Source: Leucobacter sp. UT-8R-CII-1-4
GTDB lineage: Bacteria; Actinomycetota; Actinomycetes; Actinomycetales; Microbacteriaceae
Assembly: GCF_030010235.1 (NCBI RefSeq)
Contig: NZ_JASCRS010000002.1
Location: forward strand, 124,001 to 188,000
Direction: 5' to 3'
Length of the DNA: 64,000 bases
Part shown: positions 8,766 to 17,069 of the stretch, piece by piece
Numbering within the stretch: position 1 is the first letter of the stretch
How the letters are laid out: every line of letters starts with the position of its first letter
Notes under the pieces: model-generated
What the model was told of the DNA's origin: nothing
The model's database searches: none
The model's input: the letters and a program-made list of their open reading frames with translations, nothing else
Made by a program: the position numbers and the translations under genes

Positions 8766-9788
8766 GTGACAACTTGGCAGATGCCTATTGAAGGACACCG
8801 GCAAGATCGTCTTTGGCTAGCGTGGCCCACTACAGGGTACACACTGGGCGAGACTGAAGCCGAGGCCGAGGAGGCCCGCACTACGTGGGCCTCAGTCGCG
8901 AACGCCGCAAGCGAGTTTCAGCCAGTGACAGTTGTGGTGAATCCGGGCGATGAAGCGGTAGCGAAACGCTACCTCTCTGGCTCGATCACCCTACTTTCAG
9001 CACCGCTGAACGATGCTTGGATGCGCGATATCGGCCCGAGCTTTGTCATTGGCGACGATGGCAAGCTCGGCGCCGTGAACTTTGTGTTTAACGGCTGGGG
9101 CGGGCAAGACTGGGCTGAGTGGGATAAAGACCAACACATTGGCCGCATTGTTGCCGAAGCTGCGGGTGCTGTTCGGATCGACAGCGATATGACCAACGAG
9201 GGCGGCGGCATTCAGGTTGATGGCACCGGCCGCGTGGTGCTCACCGAAACTGTGCAGCTTGACCCGGGTCGCAACCCCGGATACACCAAAGCTCAGGTTG
9301 AAGCAGAGCTTCTGCGCACTATTGGTGCAACTTCAGCTCTTTGGCTCCCCCGCGGCCTCACCCGCGACCACGACCTGTATGGCACTCGCGGTCACGCAGA
9401 CATTCTGGCGGCCTTCACTACCCCGGACATGCTGCTGATGCACCGCCAAGATTCGGCTTCGCACCCTGACCATGTGATCGCCAAAAACAATCGCGAAGTA
9501 GCCGAGCGATACCGTGATGACACCTCTGCCGGCTTTGAAATTATCGATTTGCCTGCGCCAGAAACGCTCCGTGATGACGAGGGTTTCGTCGATTACAGCT
9601 ACATTAATCATGTGGTGATCAATGACGCCGTGCTCGCATGCGCGTTCAACGATCCCGCTGATGATCGGGCGCTTGGCGTGCTGCGCGAGGCATATCCCGG
9701 TCGCGAAGTGATTGGCCTTGACGCGAGACCTCTCTTCGCACGTGGCGGCGGCATTCACTGCATCACCCAGCAGCAGCCAGCCGTTTAG
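8766..9788 (+). CDS. Agmatine deiminase / peptidylarginine deiminase family protein
   Basis: A 340-residue hydrolase of the guanidino-group-modifying (PAD_porph/AguA) family. Agmatine deiminases convert agmatine to N-carbamoylputrescine. Visible family features: an N-terminal W-x-M-P segment, NDAWMRDIGPSF (catalytic Asp region, about 78-89), NEGGGIQVDG (about 144-153), the RGHADILAAF stretch with the catalytic His (about 211-220), and the active-site Cys in GGGIHCITQQQP near the C terminus. The start is the GTG at 8766; an AAGAAAGCGAG stretch upstream is a modest ribosome-binding site. It lies 33 bp after kgd and 43 bp before the aldehyde dehydrogenase. Agmatine is the best-guess substrate, but the family also includes enzymes of other specificity. 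Confidence 0.88.
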   Translation: MTTWQMPIEGHRQDRLWLAWPTTGYTLGETEAEAEEARTTWASVANAASEFQPVTVVVNPGDEAVAKRYLSGSITLLSAPLNDAWMRDIGPSFVIGDDGKLGAVNFVFNGWGGQDWAEWDKDQHIGRIVAEAAGAVRIDSDMTNEGGGIQVDGTGRVVLTETVQLDPGRNPGYTKAQVEAELLRTIGATSALWLPRGLTRDHDLYGTRGHADILAAFTTPDMLLMHRQDSASHPDHVIAKNNREVAERYRDDTSAGFEIIDLPAPETLRDDEGFVDYSYINHVVINDAVLACAFNDPADDRALGVLREAYPGREVIGLDARPLFARGGGIHCITQQQPAV

Positions 9789-9831
9789 CTTTACTGCTTC
9801 ACCCCATCTGTATTAACTCAAGGAATTTGTG

Positions 9832-11349
9832 ATGCCTGAAACCAAGCTCTCCCCCGAGCTCGAAGCTGTTGTTGCTGCGGCATCTGCCGCAGCACCCGCT
9901 TTCGCTGCCACCGAGCCCGCGCACCGAGCCCGCGCGATTGTGGCGGTCGCCGACGCTCTTGAAGCAGCCAAGCCGCGCCTCGTCGAGATCGCGATGCGCG
10001 AGACTGGCCTCACCGAGCCTCGTCTCAACGGTGAAGTCACCCGTACCGCAGTCCAGCTGCGCCTCTTCGCCGAGACTATCGTTGCCGGCGGTTACCTTGA
10101 CGCGCGCATCGACTATGCCGATCCAGCGTTCGTGCTCGGACCTCGCCCCGATGTTCGCCGCACCCTGCTGCCACTTGGGCCGGTAATCAACTTCTCTGCG
10201 TCGAACTTTCCGTTTGCCTTCTCGGTGCTCGGTGGTGACTCTGCCTCAATTCTGGCCGCGGGATGCCCGCTCATCGTCAAGGCTCACTCGGGCCACCCGG
10301 AGCTTTCAAACGCGACCGCAGAAATTGCAAGCACGGCGTTGCGCGAAGCTGGCATGCCTGAGGGCATTTTTCATCTGATTCACGGCCGCGAGGCAGGTGT
10401 ACAGGTGCTGAAGGATCCGCGCATCAAGGCTGGATCGTTTACGGGTTCGATCAATGTTGGCCGCCTGCTCGCTGATATCGCAGCGAACCGCCCCGCACCG
10501 ATTCCGTTCTTTGGCGAGTTGGGCAGCGTGAATCCCGTGTTCATCACCGCCGACGCTATCGCTGAGCGCGCAGACGAGATCGCGAGTGGTTTGCTCACCA
10601 GTGTTTCGGGTTCTGCCGGACAGCTTTGCACCAAGCCCGGCTTCATTTTTGTGCCGGAGGGTGCAGATTTTGAGGCAGCCGTTGTGCGCAGCGAGACACC
10701 ACTGCCTGAGCACCGTTTGCTCGATCCGCGAATTGCGCAGAGCTTCAATGAGCGCCGTGACGCGATTCTTGGGGCTGCCGGTGTTCGCGCAGTCGTTGCA
10801 GGTGGCGTTCGCTTTGACGAGCAGGGGCAGGGCTGGGCGAAGCCGACCATCGTCGCTGTCTCGCTCGACGATTTCCGCGCTAGCCACGACGCACTTGTGC
10901 ATGAGGCGTTTGGTCCGCTCACCATTCTGGTTGAGACACCAGCGGGCACCGATCTTGCCGCACTGATGCCAGAGTTTTACGAGGGCAATCTCACTGGCAC
11001 CGTGCACCTAAGTGAGGCTGAAGCAAGCGGCAGCACCGAGAACTTTGGCGAGCTGCGCGCACTCGTTGCCGCTCTCGCAAAGCAGGTTGGGCGTGTGCTG
11101 TTCAATGGCTGGTCGACCGGTGTCGCGGTCACCCCGGCGCAGCAGCACGGCGGACCGTGGCCGGCCACCAGCAACGACTCAAGCACCTCGGTTGGTACCG
11201 CGGCGATTACTCGTTTCTTGCGTCCGGTGGCGTTCCAGAACGCTCCTGCCGCATTCTTGCCAGTAGCGTTGCGCGACGACAACCCGCTCGGCGTGCCGCA
11301 GGCGATTTCGCCCGCAGGCGAGTCACAAAACTGGGGCAGCCTGGTCTAA
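9832..11349 (+). CDS. Aldehyde dehydrogenase, 2-oxoglutarate-semialdehyde (2,5-dioxovalerate) type
   Basis: A 505-residue NAD(P)-dependent aldehyde dehydrogenase. It resembles the branch that oxidises 2,5-dioxopentanoate to 2-oxoglutarate: it has the signature NFSASNFPFAFSVLGGDS, in place of the usual PWNFP motif, and KAHSGHPELSN. The general-base Glu is in PFFGELGSVNP and the nucleophilic Cys in SGSAGQLCTKPGF. The ATG at 9832 is chosen over the adjacent GTG at 9829 because AAGGA (9820-9824) is then seven bases away. It is the third gene in the kgd direction, and a strong terminator follows. The product 2-oxoglutarate is the substrate of Kgd, a sensible pairing, but the precise aldehyde is inferred. 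Confidence 0.85.
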   Translation: MPETKLSPELEAVVAAASAAAPAFAATEPAHRARAIVAVADALEAAKPRLVEIAMRETGLTEPRLNGEVTRTAVQLRLFAETIVAGGYLDARIDYADPAFVLGPRPDVRRTLLPLGPVINFSASNFPFAFSVLGGDSASILAAGCPLIVKAHSGHPELSNATAEIASTALREAGMPEGIFHLIHGREAGVQVLKDPRIKAGSFTGSINVGRLLADIAANRPAPIPFFGELGSVNPVFITADAIAERADEIASGLLTSVSGSAGQLCTKPGFIFVPEGADFEAAVVRSETPLPEHRLLDPRIAQSFNERRDAILGAAGVRAVVAGGVRFDEQGQGWAKPTIVAVSLDDFRASHDALVHEAFGPLTILVETPAGTDLAALMPEFYEGNLTGTVHLSEAEASGSTENFGELRALVAALAKQVGRVLFNGWSTGVAVTPAQQHGGPWPATSNDSSTSVGTAAITRFLRPVAFQNAPAAFLPVALRDDNPLGVPQAISPAGESQNWGSLV

Positions 11350-11357
11350 GTTTCCAA

Positions 11358-11393
11358 AAAAAGAGGGGGTGAGCGCTGCTCGCCCCCTCTTTT
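11358..11393 (+). terminator. Rho-independent terminator after the kgd-aguA-aldehyde dehydrogenase unit
   Basis: AAGAGGGGG-T-GAGC-gct-GCTC-G-CCCCCTCTT makes a long G+C-rich stem followed by TTTTG. It starts 8 bases after the dehydrogenase stop codon and ends the unit that begins with kgd. Confidence 0.88.
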
Positions 11394-11558
11394 GCGTTGG
11401 ATCACCCGACCTTTGGCTAAGGCCTCGCCCATAGGGGCCGGGCTACAGAGTTGAATCAACACATACGCCAGCGTGGTATACCATTACGGTATCTACACGG
11501 ATGCCTGCACAGAGAAGGTGCCACAGATTTGTGACCCCTCTGCGAAAGGCGATCCAGC

Positions 11559-12104
11559 GTGGATTATTTAGACTCACCTCAGGCCGTTGACTCTCTCATG
11601 AGCTTTTTAGCTTTGATTGGCTTTGTGCTGTGCATCGCAATTGTTTGCTACATTTTGAACGGCATTTTTCAAATGCGTGCGCTGCGTGCTGCGGGCTATC
11701 AGCATCCAGAGGCAGCCTGGATTCCAGGGTGGAACACCGTGGCTCTGTACGAACTTGGCGGCATTCGAGGCGCCTGGGCTTGGGCTGCTTTGTTTTGGTC
11801 GGCTCTCATTGTTGGCAACCTGATTCCAGTCGCCAGTTCGACCGTGAGCGTCATTGTTGGGGTCGCAATGATTGCGATGCAGGCCTGGTGCGCGAAGACG
11901 GTACAAGAAGCTTCGGGGCTGCGCAGCCCAGCGGGAATTGTGCTTGGCGCGCTCGTGCCACTCGCCTGGATGATTTGGATGGGCATTCGCCTACCCAAAT
12001 CCGGGTTTGATGCAAAACACGCGCTTTCCGCTGGCACGACTTTCCCTATCCCGCTATTTCGAAAGTTGAGTGATCCGAGCGATCGATTTGAGGCGCAGGA
12101 CTAG
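11559..12104 (+). CDS. DUF5684-like small integral membrane protein
   Basis: A 181-residue protein with about four hydrophobic segments (residues 15-38, 72-88, 92-108, 126-142). The stretch GYQHPEAAWIPGWNTVALYELGG, between the first and second, is of a kind found in DUF5684-like proteins of Gram-positive bacteria. The function is unknown. The start is the GTG at 11559, with GAAAGG nine to fourteen bases upstream. The G of this start codon is also the last base of a GCGATCCAGCG repeat (11549-11559). The stop codon overlaps the end of the convergent hydrolase gene by 4 bp. Confidence 0.7.
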   Translation: MDYLDSPQAVDSLMSFLALIGFVLCIAIVCYILNGIFQMRALRAAGYQHPEAAWIPGWNTVALYELGGIRGAWAWAALFWSALIVGNLIPVASSTVSVIVGVAMIAMQAWCAKTVQEASGLRSPAGIVLGALVPLAWMIWMGIRLPKSGFDAKHALSAGTTFPIPLFRKLSDPSDRFEAQD

Positions 12105-12880
12105 GTCGCTTGGCGAATGTGGGCGGCGAGAATATCTGGCCGCTGCAGGGGTATCCCGTGCCCGCATCCTGCGACCACCTCAGCTTCGCCTGACGGCAGC
12201 AGCCCGGCGAGGATAGCCGCCGAATCTCGCATTAAGCTTCGCTCGTTTTCGCCAACGAGCACGCGCGTCTTGCCGGGAAATTTCGCCCATGCCGCAGGCG
12301 GCATAAAGCGAATGTTTTCGCCAACACTGTTCAGCAGTGTTGCTTTCGAGATACTTCGCGAGGTGCGCAAATAGTCGTCGAATAGGTCTGCACCGATGAA
12401 CAGTTCTTTTGCCTGAGCCTTGGCAAACCACTCAAACTTAGCGAGCGGCGCGGCAAGACTGAGCATCGCTCTGGTTGCTGAGGGCAAGGGCAGTGGTTTT
12501 GCTTGCGCACTCACAACGATTGCGCGATGCACCAGGTCGGCGCGTGCTGCTGCAAGCCCAACCGCCAATTGCGCACCGAGCGAAAAACCAAGCACGGTGA
12601 CGTCTTTGGCCGCTCTGTTTGGTAGCGACTGAAGGAACGACTCAAGTTGGTTTTCGATCAGTGGCAGAGTTCTGGCATGTGATTGGTAGTCGACACTGGC
12701 GCTGCGGTCGTGGCCCGGGAGATCGGGCAGTAGATAGTTGAATTCAGTGCCGAGTTCGGCCAGCAGCGGCTGCCACATCCAACTGGCAACACCACCGCCG
12801 TGCAGCAAGAGCAGCGTTCGATCGGCGGTATTGTCGACTCGGGTCGCAAACAACCGATGTTCGTGCTGTTCGTCAAGCAT
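12101..12880 (-). CDS. Alpha/beta-fold hydrolase
   Basis: A 259-residue alpha/beta hydrolase. Visible elements: the LLLHGGGVASWMW oxyanion-hole region near the N terminus, DLPGHDRSA, the nucleophile elbow GFSLGAQLA, and a C-terminal GCGHGIPLQRPD carrying the presumed catalytic His. The substrate is unknown; the sequence resembles broad carboxylesterase or lactonase-like members. The ATG at 12880 is preferred over an upstream in-frame start at 12952 because GGGGGAG lies six bases before it and the upstream extension is not hydrolase-like. It converges on the gene at 11559 and is divergent from the methyltransferase at 12965. Confidence 0.82.
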   Translation of the reverse strand: MLDEQHEHRLFATRVDNTADRTLLLLHGGGVASWMWQPLLAELGTEFNYLLPDLPGHDRSASVDYQSHARTLPLIENQLESFLQSLPNRAAKDVTVLGFSLGAQLAVGLAAARADLVHRAIVVSAQAKPLPLPSATRAMLSLAAPLAKFEWFAKAQAKELFIGADLFDDYLRTSRSISKATLLNSVGENIRFMPPAAWAKFPGKTRVLVGENERSLMRDSAAILAGLLPSGEAEVVAGCGHGIPLQRPDILAAHIRQAT

Positions 12881-12952
12881 TTGCCGCTCCCCCGTTTGCC
12901 TTCCTTCAAGGCTAGCAATCGGCGAGGGTTTCCGAGTTGGTGCGGCTCGCAA

Positions 12953-12958
12953 TAGTCT
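12953..12958 (+). promoter_or_regulatory. Possible -10 element of a leaderless promoter
   Basis: TAGTCT lies exactly six bases before the ATG at 12965, the spacing expected if transcription starts at the A of the start codon. No good -35 is seen. The AGGA next to the ATG is too close to act as a Shine-Dalgarno. Confidence 0.4.
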
Positions 12959-12964
12959 TTAGGA

Positions 12965-13741
12965 ATGAACGCAGCTGCCCAGAATCGTTACAGCTCCCTA
13001 GCTTCGCGCGTCTATCATCTTGACAAGCCAACCGGTCATTCTTTCGGCGATATCGAGCTATATGGCGCGCTCCTCGACGGTGAAGCGGGTGAGATTTTTG
13101 AGCCTGCGGTTGGCACAGGCCGAGTGCTCATTCCATTATTGGAGCTCGGCTTACGAGTGAGCGGTTCTGATCCCTCGTCAGAAATGATGGATTTTTGTGT
13201 GACCGAGTGCGAGCGCCGAGGCTTGTCTCCACAACTCACAAGTGGAACCTTCGACACGATTCCACAGGGTCGTGATTTTGCCGCCGTGATTATTCCCGCT
13301 GGATCGATTCAGCTTGTACAAGATCCTGCAGCGGCTCAGTCCATCTTTGCTGGAGTGTGTAGTGCACTCAAGCCCGGCGGCAGATTCATTTTTGATCTTG
13401 ATCCCCTGTCTTCTCTCACCTCGGCAGACGCTGGGCTGCCAAGCGCCCGAAGCTGGTTTGACGGCGAAGACACACTCACGCTCACGTCGATCCCTGAAAC
13501 AAGAGACATCTCCCGTCAGCTCAGCGTGAACCAGCTTCGATATGAGCTCTGGCGCCATGGATCACTTGTGCAATCTGAGCTTGATCGCTTTGCCCTGCGA
13601 TTCTGGGGCAACTACGAAATTGAACTTGCCCTGCGGCTTGCCGGCTTCGATCAGGTGGAGCTCATCGCAGACTACACAGCCGGAGCCAGCGTGTCGGAGG
13701 AGAGCAGTATGGTGACCGTAGTCGCCACCAAATCACGCTAG
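12965..13741 (+). CDS. Class I SAM-dependent methyltransferase
   Basis: A 258-residue Rossmann-fold methyltransferase. Motif I is FEPAVGTGRVLIPLLELG (about residues 48-65), with SGSDPSSEMM as the acidic post-I loop; LKPGGRFIFDLDPL matches the post-motif region. The substrate is unknown. The likely leaderless start at 12965 is described separately. The next gene begins 15 bp downstream and is probably cotranscribed. Small-molecule methyltransferases of the Methyltransf_25 type are the closest general match. Confidence 0.82.
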   Translation: MNAAAQNRYSSLASRVYHLDKPTGHSFGDIELYGALLDGEAGEIFEPAVGTGRVLIPLLELGLRVSGSDPSSEMMDFCVTECERRGLSPQLTSGTFDTIPQGRDFAAVIIPAGSIQLVQDPAAAQSIFAGVCSALKPGGRFIFDLDPLSSLTSADAGLPSARSWFDGEDTLTLTSIPETRDISRQLSVNQLRYELWRHGSLVQSELDRFALRFWGNYEIELALRLAGFDQVELIADYTAGASVSEESSMVTVVATKSR

Positions 13742-13756
13742 TCAAGGAACCGAGAC

Positions 13757-15193
13757 ATGCCTGAGATTGAATACCTCATCTTTGATGATGCTCTGCAGCG
13801 CCCAGAGTGCAGACCGATCTTTGACCGCGGAGTGCATGGTGTGCTCGACGGCAGTCTCACCGCGAAAAAGCTGAGCCGAGCTCCAGGTTTTGTAGTCGAT
13901 GGCCAGCCAATCCTTGGCACGGCACTGCTCGAGTACGCTATCGGGCTCGTACCGGCGAGTGAGTTCGAGTTCGAACGTGCACGGTCGATTGCAGAGCGCA
14001 TGCGCGTATTGCTTGGTTGGCACGAAATCTCATACACGCTCAGGCTCTGGGTTGAGAAACGTCTCTGCAAGCCGTACTTCAAGAACGTTGGCAGCGAGTG
14101 GAACCAAGACTGGCAACTGGTAAGCGAGGGCGATGCGAGCCACCTTCCCGATCCATTTTACCAGTTTGCCTGTTACGTGGCCATCGGCGAGCTCAAGTAT
14201 GGGCCAAGCTATGCCTCGGTGAGTGCGGAGCGCATCTTTGACTGGGTGGCAAAACTCGGTAGCGATTTGCCTGCCAAACTCAGGAAACACGGCACTGGAG
14301 ACTTGCCAAGCGATCTTGCCTCGTTCCGAGGTAAAGATGCTGCCCTTGGAGTTACCGCGAAGGCAAATGATGCGCTCGCGACGATCCGCATCGCGGTGAA
14401 AACTGAGAATGAAGCAAGTTATGCCGCAGTGCTTGACTATCTCATACGATTACTCGAAACCACCGACTTTCCGCGCTCCTATGCAATCGAGTTTCGCGGC
14501 CCCAGCAAACAGTATTTGCCAATCAAAGGTCTGCCGAAGAAGGGAGTTCATCAACTCTTTGCTTGCGCTGCCGAGTACCCGGCGCTCTCGCCGCTGATTG
14601 AGCGCTATGCGCGCTCGGCCACCAGCGAGTACGAGTGGTACATAAATCTTGATGACGTAAACTGTGCCATGCCTGGCACCTTTGCAGTGTTTGCCTTGGG
14701 AATCACCGAGGGGTCTCACAGTACAGCTGAGACGGCGGCCCTAGTGCGGCACTATTTGCACGAGGTAGATGGTGAACATCAGTCACTGCAGCAGCACTTT
14801 GTTGAAGCGTATCTTGATCGATTCGGCTTTGACGAACGCGGCGTCAGTTATCTTCTGGCCTGCGCCGGCAATATTCAGCACATGCGCCACCGCAAGACGC
14901 ACCCAGAGATGATCGCAAACGCGCAGAGTCTTGCTGCCCTGATTGCCTTGCGCCCGGGCAGGGACTCTGTTTCTGCAGCAGTGTCTGCAGAACAAACTAG
15001 CGTTTCTGGTATCGCGGCACTCGGCGCGAACATGCTTGGCCAACCGGTCGAAGACTATGCCTGGCGGCACGCGCTCTTTGCGATCTGGGGTGCGTCCGCT
15101 GAGCGCCGAGATTCGAGCGGTCAGCTCGGCGCAAAGGTGATCGCGGCAGCACCGATTGAGTTGCAACCGCTCTATCGCGCCGTCTTTGAGTGA
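13757..15193 (+). CDS. DUF6138-like protein of unknown function
   Basis: A 478-residue soluble protein without signal or membrane segments. Stretches such as VHQLFACAAEYP, EWYINLDDVNCAMPGTFAVF and ACAGNIQHMRHRKTHPE resemble DUF6138 proteins; this assignment is from memory of the family and is moderate. No catalytic motif is obvious. DUF6138-like proteins often sit in immunity-like or accessory settings, but here the neighbours are a methyltransferase 15 bp upstream (probable operon) and small membrane genes. The start is the ATG at 13757, with AAGGAA about ten bases before it. A 12-bp inverted repeat follows the stop codon. Confidence 0.65.
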   Translation: MPEIEYLIFDDALQRPECRPIFDRGVHGVLDGSLTAKKLSRAPGFVVDGQPILGTALLEYAIGLVPASEFEFERARSIAERMRVLLGWHEISYTLRLWVEKRLCKPYFKNVGSEWNQDWQLVSEGDASHLPDPFYQFACYVAIGELKYGPSYASVSAERIFDWVAKLGSDLPAKLRKHGTGDLPSDLASFRGKDAALGVTAKANDALATIRIAVKTENEASYAAVLDYLIRLLETTDFPRSYAIEFRGPSKQYLPIKGLPKKGVHQLFACAAEYPALSPLIERYARSATSEYEWYINLDDVNCAMPGTFAVFALGITEGSHSTAETAALVRHYLHEVDGEHQSLQQHFVEAYLDRFGFDERGVSYLLACAGNIQHMRHRKTHPEMIANAQSLAALIALRPGRDSVSAAVSAEQTSVSGIAALGANMLGQPVEDYAWRHALFAIWGASAERRDSSGQLGAKVIAAAPIELQPLYRAVFE

Positions 15194-15198
15194 GCCTT

Positions 15199-15244
15199 CG
15201 CGATCCAGCGTCCGGTTGTAAAGGTCAGAGCGCGCTGGATCGCG
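15199..15244. repeat. Inverted pair of the CGCTGGATCGC element between convergent genes
   Basis: CGCGATCCAGCG (15199-15210) and CGCTGGATCGCG (15233-15244) are perfect 12-nt inverted copies with a 22-nt loop. They sit 5 bp after the stop of the DUF6138-like gene and before the convergent small membrane gene. The structure could act as a bidirectional terminator, though no T-run adjoins it. Each arm contains one copy of the 11-mer that recurs through the window. Confidence 0.75.
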
Positions 15245-15266
15245 GAATTTCTTGGGCACTTGTATC

Positions 15267-15545
15267 TTAAAAGCCCGCGCGGTTCAGAATTGTGGTGATT
15301 CGCACGAGCAACAGCCCAATCGAGGTGAGCAACTGCAGGTAACTCAGCACCAGACCAATAATTGCGACCCAAATCAGTGGGCCACGATGTTTCAATGCTC
15401 GGTGTCCAATGATGATCGCGATCACTCCGACTGCCCCGGCCATCAAGTAGCCTAGAGGCCCGTTTGCCAGCAAAAAGAAGGCGGTCAGCGCGAGCACTCC
15501 GGCAAGTCCTGCGACAAGATGAATCTTGTTCTTATCTGGGGTCAT
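15267..15545 (-). CDS. Small membrane protein, three hydrophobic segments
   Basis: A 92-residue protein, almost wholly hydrophobic, with segments at about residues 8-27, 32-47 and 57-82 separated by short charged loops such as RALKHRG. Function unknown. The start is the ATG at 15545; only a weak ribosome-binding site is seen. The related-looking gene at 15572 ends 26 bp upstream on the same strand, so the two may be cotranscribed. Confidence 0.6.
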   Translation of the reverse strand: MTPDKNKIHLVAGLAGVLALTAFFLLANGPLGYLMAGAVGVIAIIIGHRALKHRGPLIWVAIIGLVLSYLQLLTSIGLLLVRITTILNRAGF

Positions 15546-15571
15546 AAAACCAGCCTAGCTAGCTTCGCCAA

Positions 15572-15880
15572 TCATGATGCCCGATACTTGCGTATCTCCC
15601 TGATGCCGCGCTCAACAACCCAAATCGAGCCGACGAGTGTGATCAAGAGCATCGCCCAGGGAATGAAGCGAATCGTTTGCTCAGAATTGGCGAGGCCAAA
15701 ACCTGCGAGCGCAAGTGAGGCGACCATGATTGCGAGCGGAAGCAACGAAGATTTTCGCATCACTCGCACTGCCTTCTGATCAAGTTTGCCGTCTTGGTAC
15801 ACGACCGGGAGCAAGCGCATAAACCAGATCAGACACAACAAAATCCCGAGGGCTGTGGCCCATGACAGTGGATTGTTCAC
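15572..15880 (-). CDS. Small membrane protein
   Basis: A 102-residue protein with membrane segments at about residues 5-27, 46-64 and 71-88, and a basic C terminus (ERGIREIRKYRAS). The GTG start at 15880 has GAGAGG seven bases upstream. Function unknown. It precedes another small membrane gene on the same strand. Confidence 0.6.
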   Translation of the reverse strand: MNNPLSWATALGILLCLIWFMRLLPVVYQDGKLDQKAVRVMRKSSLLPLAIMVASLALAGFGLANSEQTIRFIPWAMLLITLVGSIWVVERGIREIRKYRAS

Positions 15881-15929
15881 CGACGAGCCTCTCGGAAATG
15901 CACAACTTCATGTTGGCGACGCATGAACT

Positions 15930-16217
15930 TCACCAATCTTGGCGAAACGCGAATCGTCCGTCGATAAACACATCGATGTAGTGCGCGCCTCCGTCAACGA
16001 GTTGCTGCGCGATACAGCGCACAGACACCATGTGTCGCTCGTGCACACCAACTTCAAGGTCGAACACGTTTGGCATCACAATTCCGAGGTTACCGCCGCT
16101 GTCGATGATGAGTATGTCGTCGACTTTGATCGTCACGCGATTGCGAATTCCGGCAATCTTTACTGCAACTTGATGCTGCTCCTGCGTCCCAACGCTGAAT
16201 GTGAATTCTGTTGCCAT
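15930..16217 (-). CDS. Hypothetical small soluble protein, beta-rich
   Basis: A 95-residue reading frame with alternating hydrophobic residues that suggest a beta-sandwich, for example HQVAVKIAGIRNRVTIKVDD and MVSVRCIAQQLV. It lacks signal and membrane segments. No family was recognised. The ribosome-binding site is weak (GTTGAGTTGAACC before the ATG). A competing plus-strand frame over the same bases looks like a shadow. Moderate support only. Confidence 0.5.
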   Translation of the reverse strand: MATEFTFSVGTQEQHQVAVKIAGIRNRVTIKVDDILIIDSGGNLGIVMPNVFDLEVGVHERHMVSVRCIAQQLVDGGAHYIDVFIDGRFAFRQDW

Positions 16218-16342
16218 GGTTCAACTCAACCACAAAGTGTTCCCAAAATTGACATTTTGTACACTTGATTAAATATCTCTCGCTGCTTAACCTTGACGCA
16301 GGAACAGGGCGTCCTCACCGCCCTAGGCGAAAGGAGCGCGCA

Positions 16343-16798
16343 GTGGCACGGACTGCACAACGGCCCGCCACTGTCACACTTCTGCTCTATTGCACAATGA
16401 TCGGTCTCTCCGGCTGCGCAAGCGGGCCAGCCGTCGCCTCTGTGACTACTGACGACGCAACGAACGCATCGGCAGAACTCGGCGTCGCGCAGGCTTGCCA
16501 GCTCGCCTCAGAGCTGCTTTCAAGCCACCTCACCGCGACGGGCCTGAGCTCGCGTGGCCAAGCGACTGACGCGCAGCTAGCGCAAGCCGAAGAAGCTCTC
16601 GTCGAAGGCTGGCGTAAGGCTGCGGCGGAAGGCAACAGCGAAGTCGCACCCTACTTCGACAGGCTTGTTGAAGCCGCCGGAGATGGCCGCCTCAACGTAA
16701 AAACCGACCCGGAGATGAGCGCAGCACTCGGCAGTATGACATCGCTTTGCGAAGACGCTGGATCGCCAATCGTGCTCCGCGTCGAAGTCGGCGGCTAA
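16343..16798 (+). CDS. Putative lipoprotein
   Basis: A 151-residue secreted protein with a basic N terminus, a hydrophobic core (TVTLLLYCTMIGL) and lipobox LSGC, giving a lipidated Cys near residue 26. The mature part is Ala- and Glu-rich and mostly helical, with two further Cys residues. Function unknown. The GTG start at 16343 has GGAG (16333-16336) six bases upstream; the longer frame from 16265 would bury the signal peptide. tRNA-Leu follows downstream on the same strand. Confidence 0.7.
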   Translation: MARTAQRPATVTLLLYCTMIGLSGCASGPAVASVTTDDATNASAELGVAQACQLASELLSSHLTATGLSSRGQATDAQLAQAEEALVEGWRKAAAEGNSEVAPYFDRLVEAAGDGRLNVKTDPEMSAALGSMTSLCEDAGSPIVLRVEVGG

Positions 16799-16889
16799 AA
16801 GTCCCATATAAGAAATGATGCGACGCCTCGCCGAAGCTCTGTGCCGTGGTCGCGAGGAGACCCCGAATGCCACTAAGCTAGAAAAGCTC

Positions 16890-16974
<85 letters not shown>

Positions 16975-16992
16975 TATGTAAATAAAGGGATC

Positions 16993-17038
16993 GCACCCCG
17001 TCAGCAGTTTTTCATGCTGACGGGGTGCACCTTATTTT
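16993..17038. terminator. Terminator after tRNA-Leu, probably bidirectional
   Basis: GCACCCCGTCAGCA (16993-17006) and TGCTGACGGGGTGC (17015-17028) form a perfect 14-bp stem with an 8-nt loop, followed by ACCTTATTTT. On the minus strand it lies downstream of the gene at 17070, where CCCTTTATTT follows the stem, so it probably serves both directions. Confidence 0.88.
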
Positions 17039-17069
17039 GCGCCCAAAGCGGCTCAGTTGCCTTGGACAT

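Noticed and set aside
15939..16268. Plus-strand frame overlapping the hypothetical gene at 15930-16217
   Set aside because: It has no ribosome-binding site and a less protein-like composition than the minus-strand frame.
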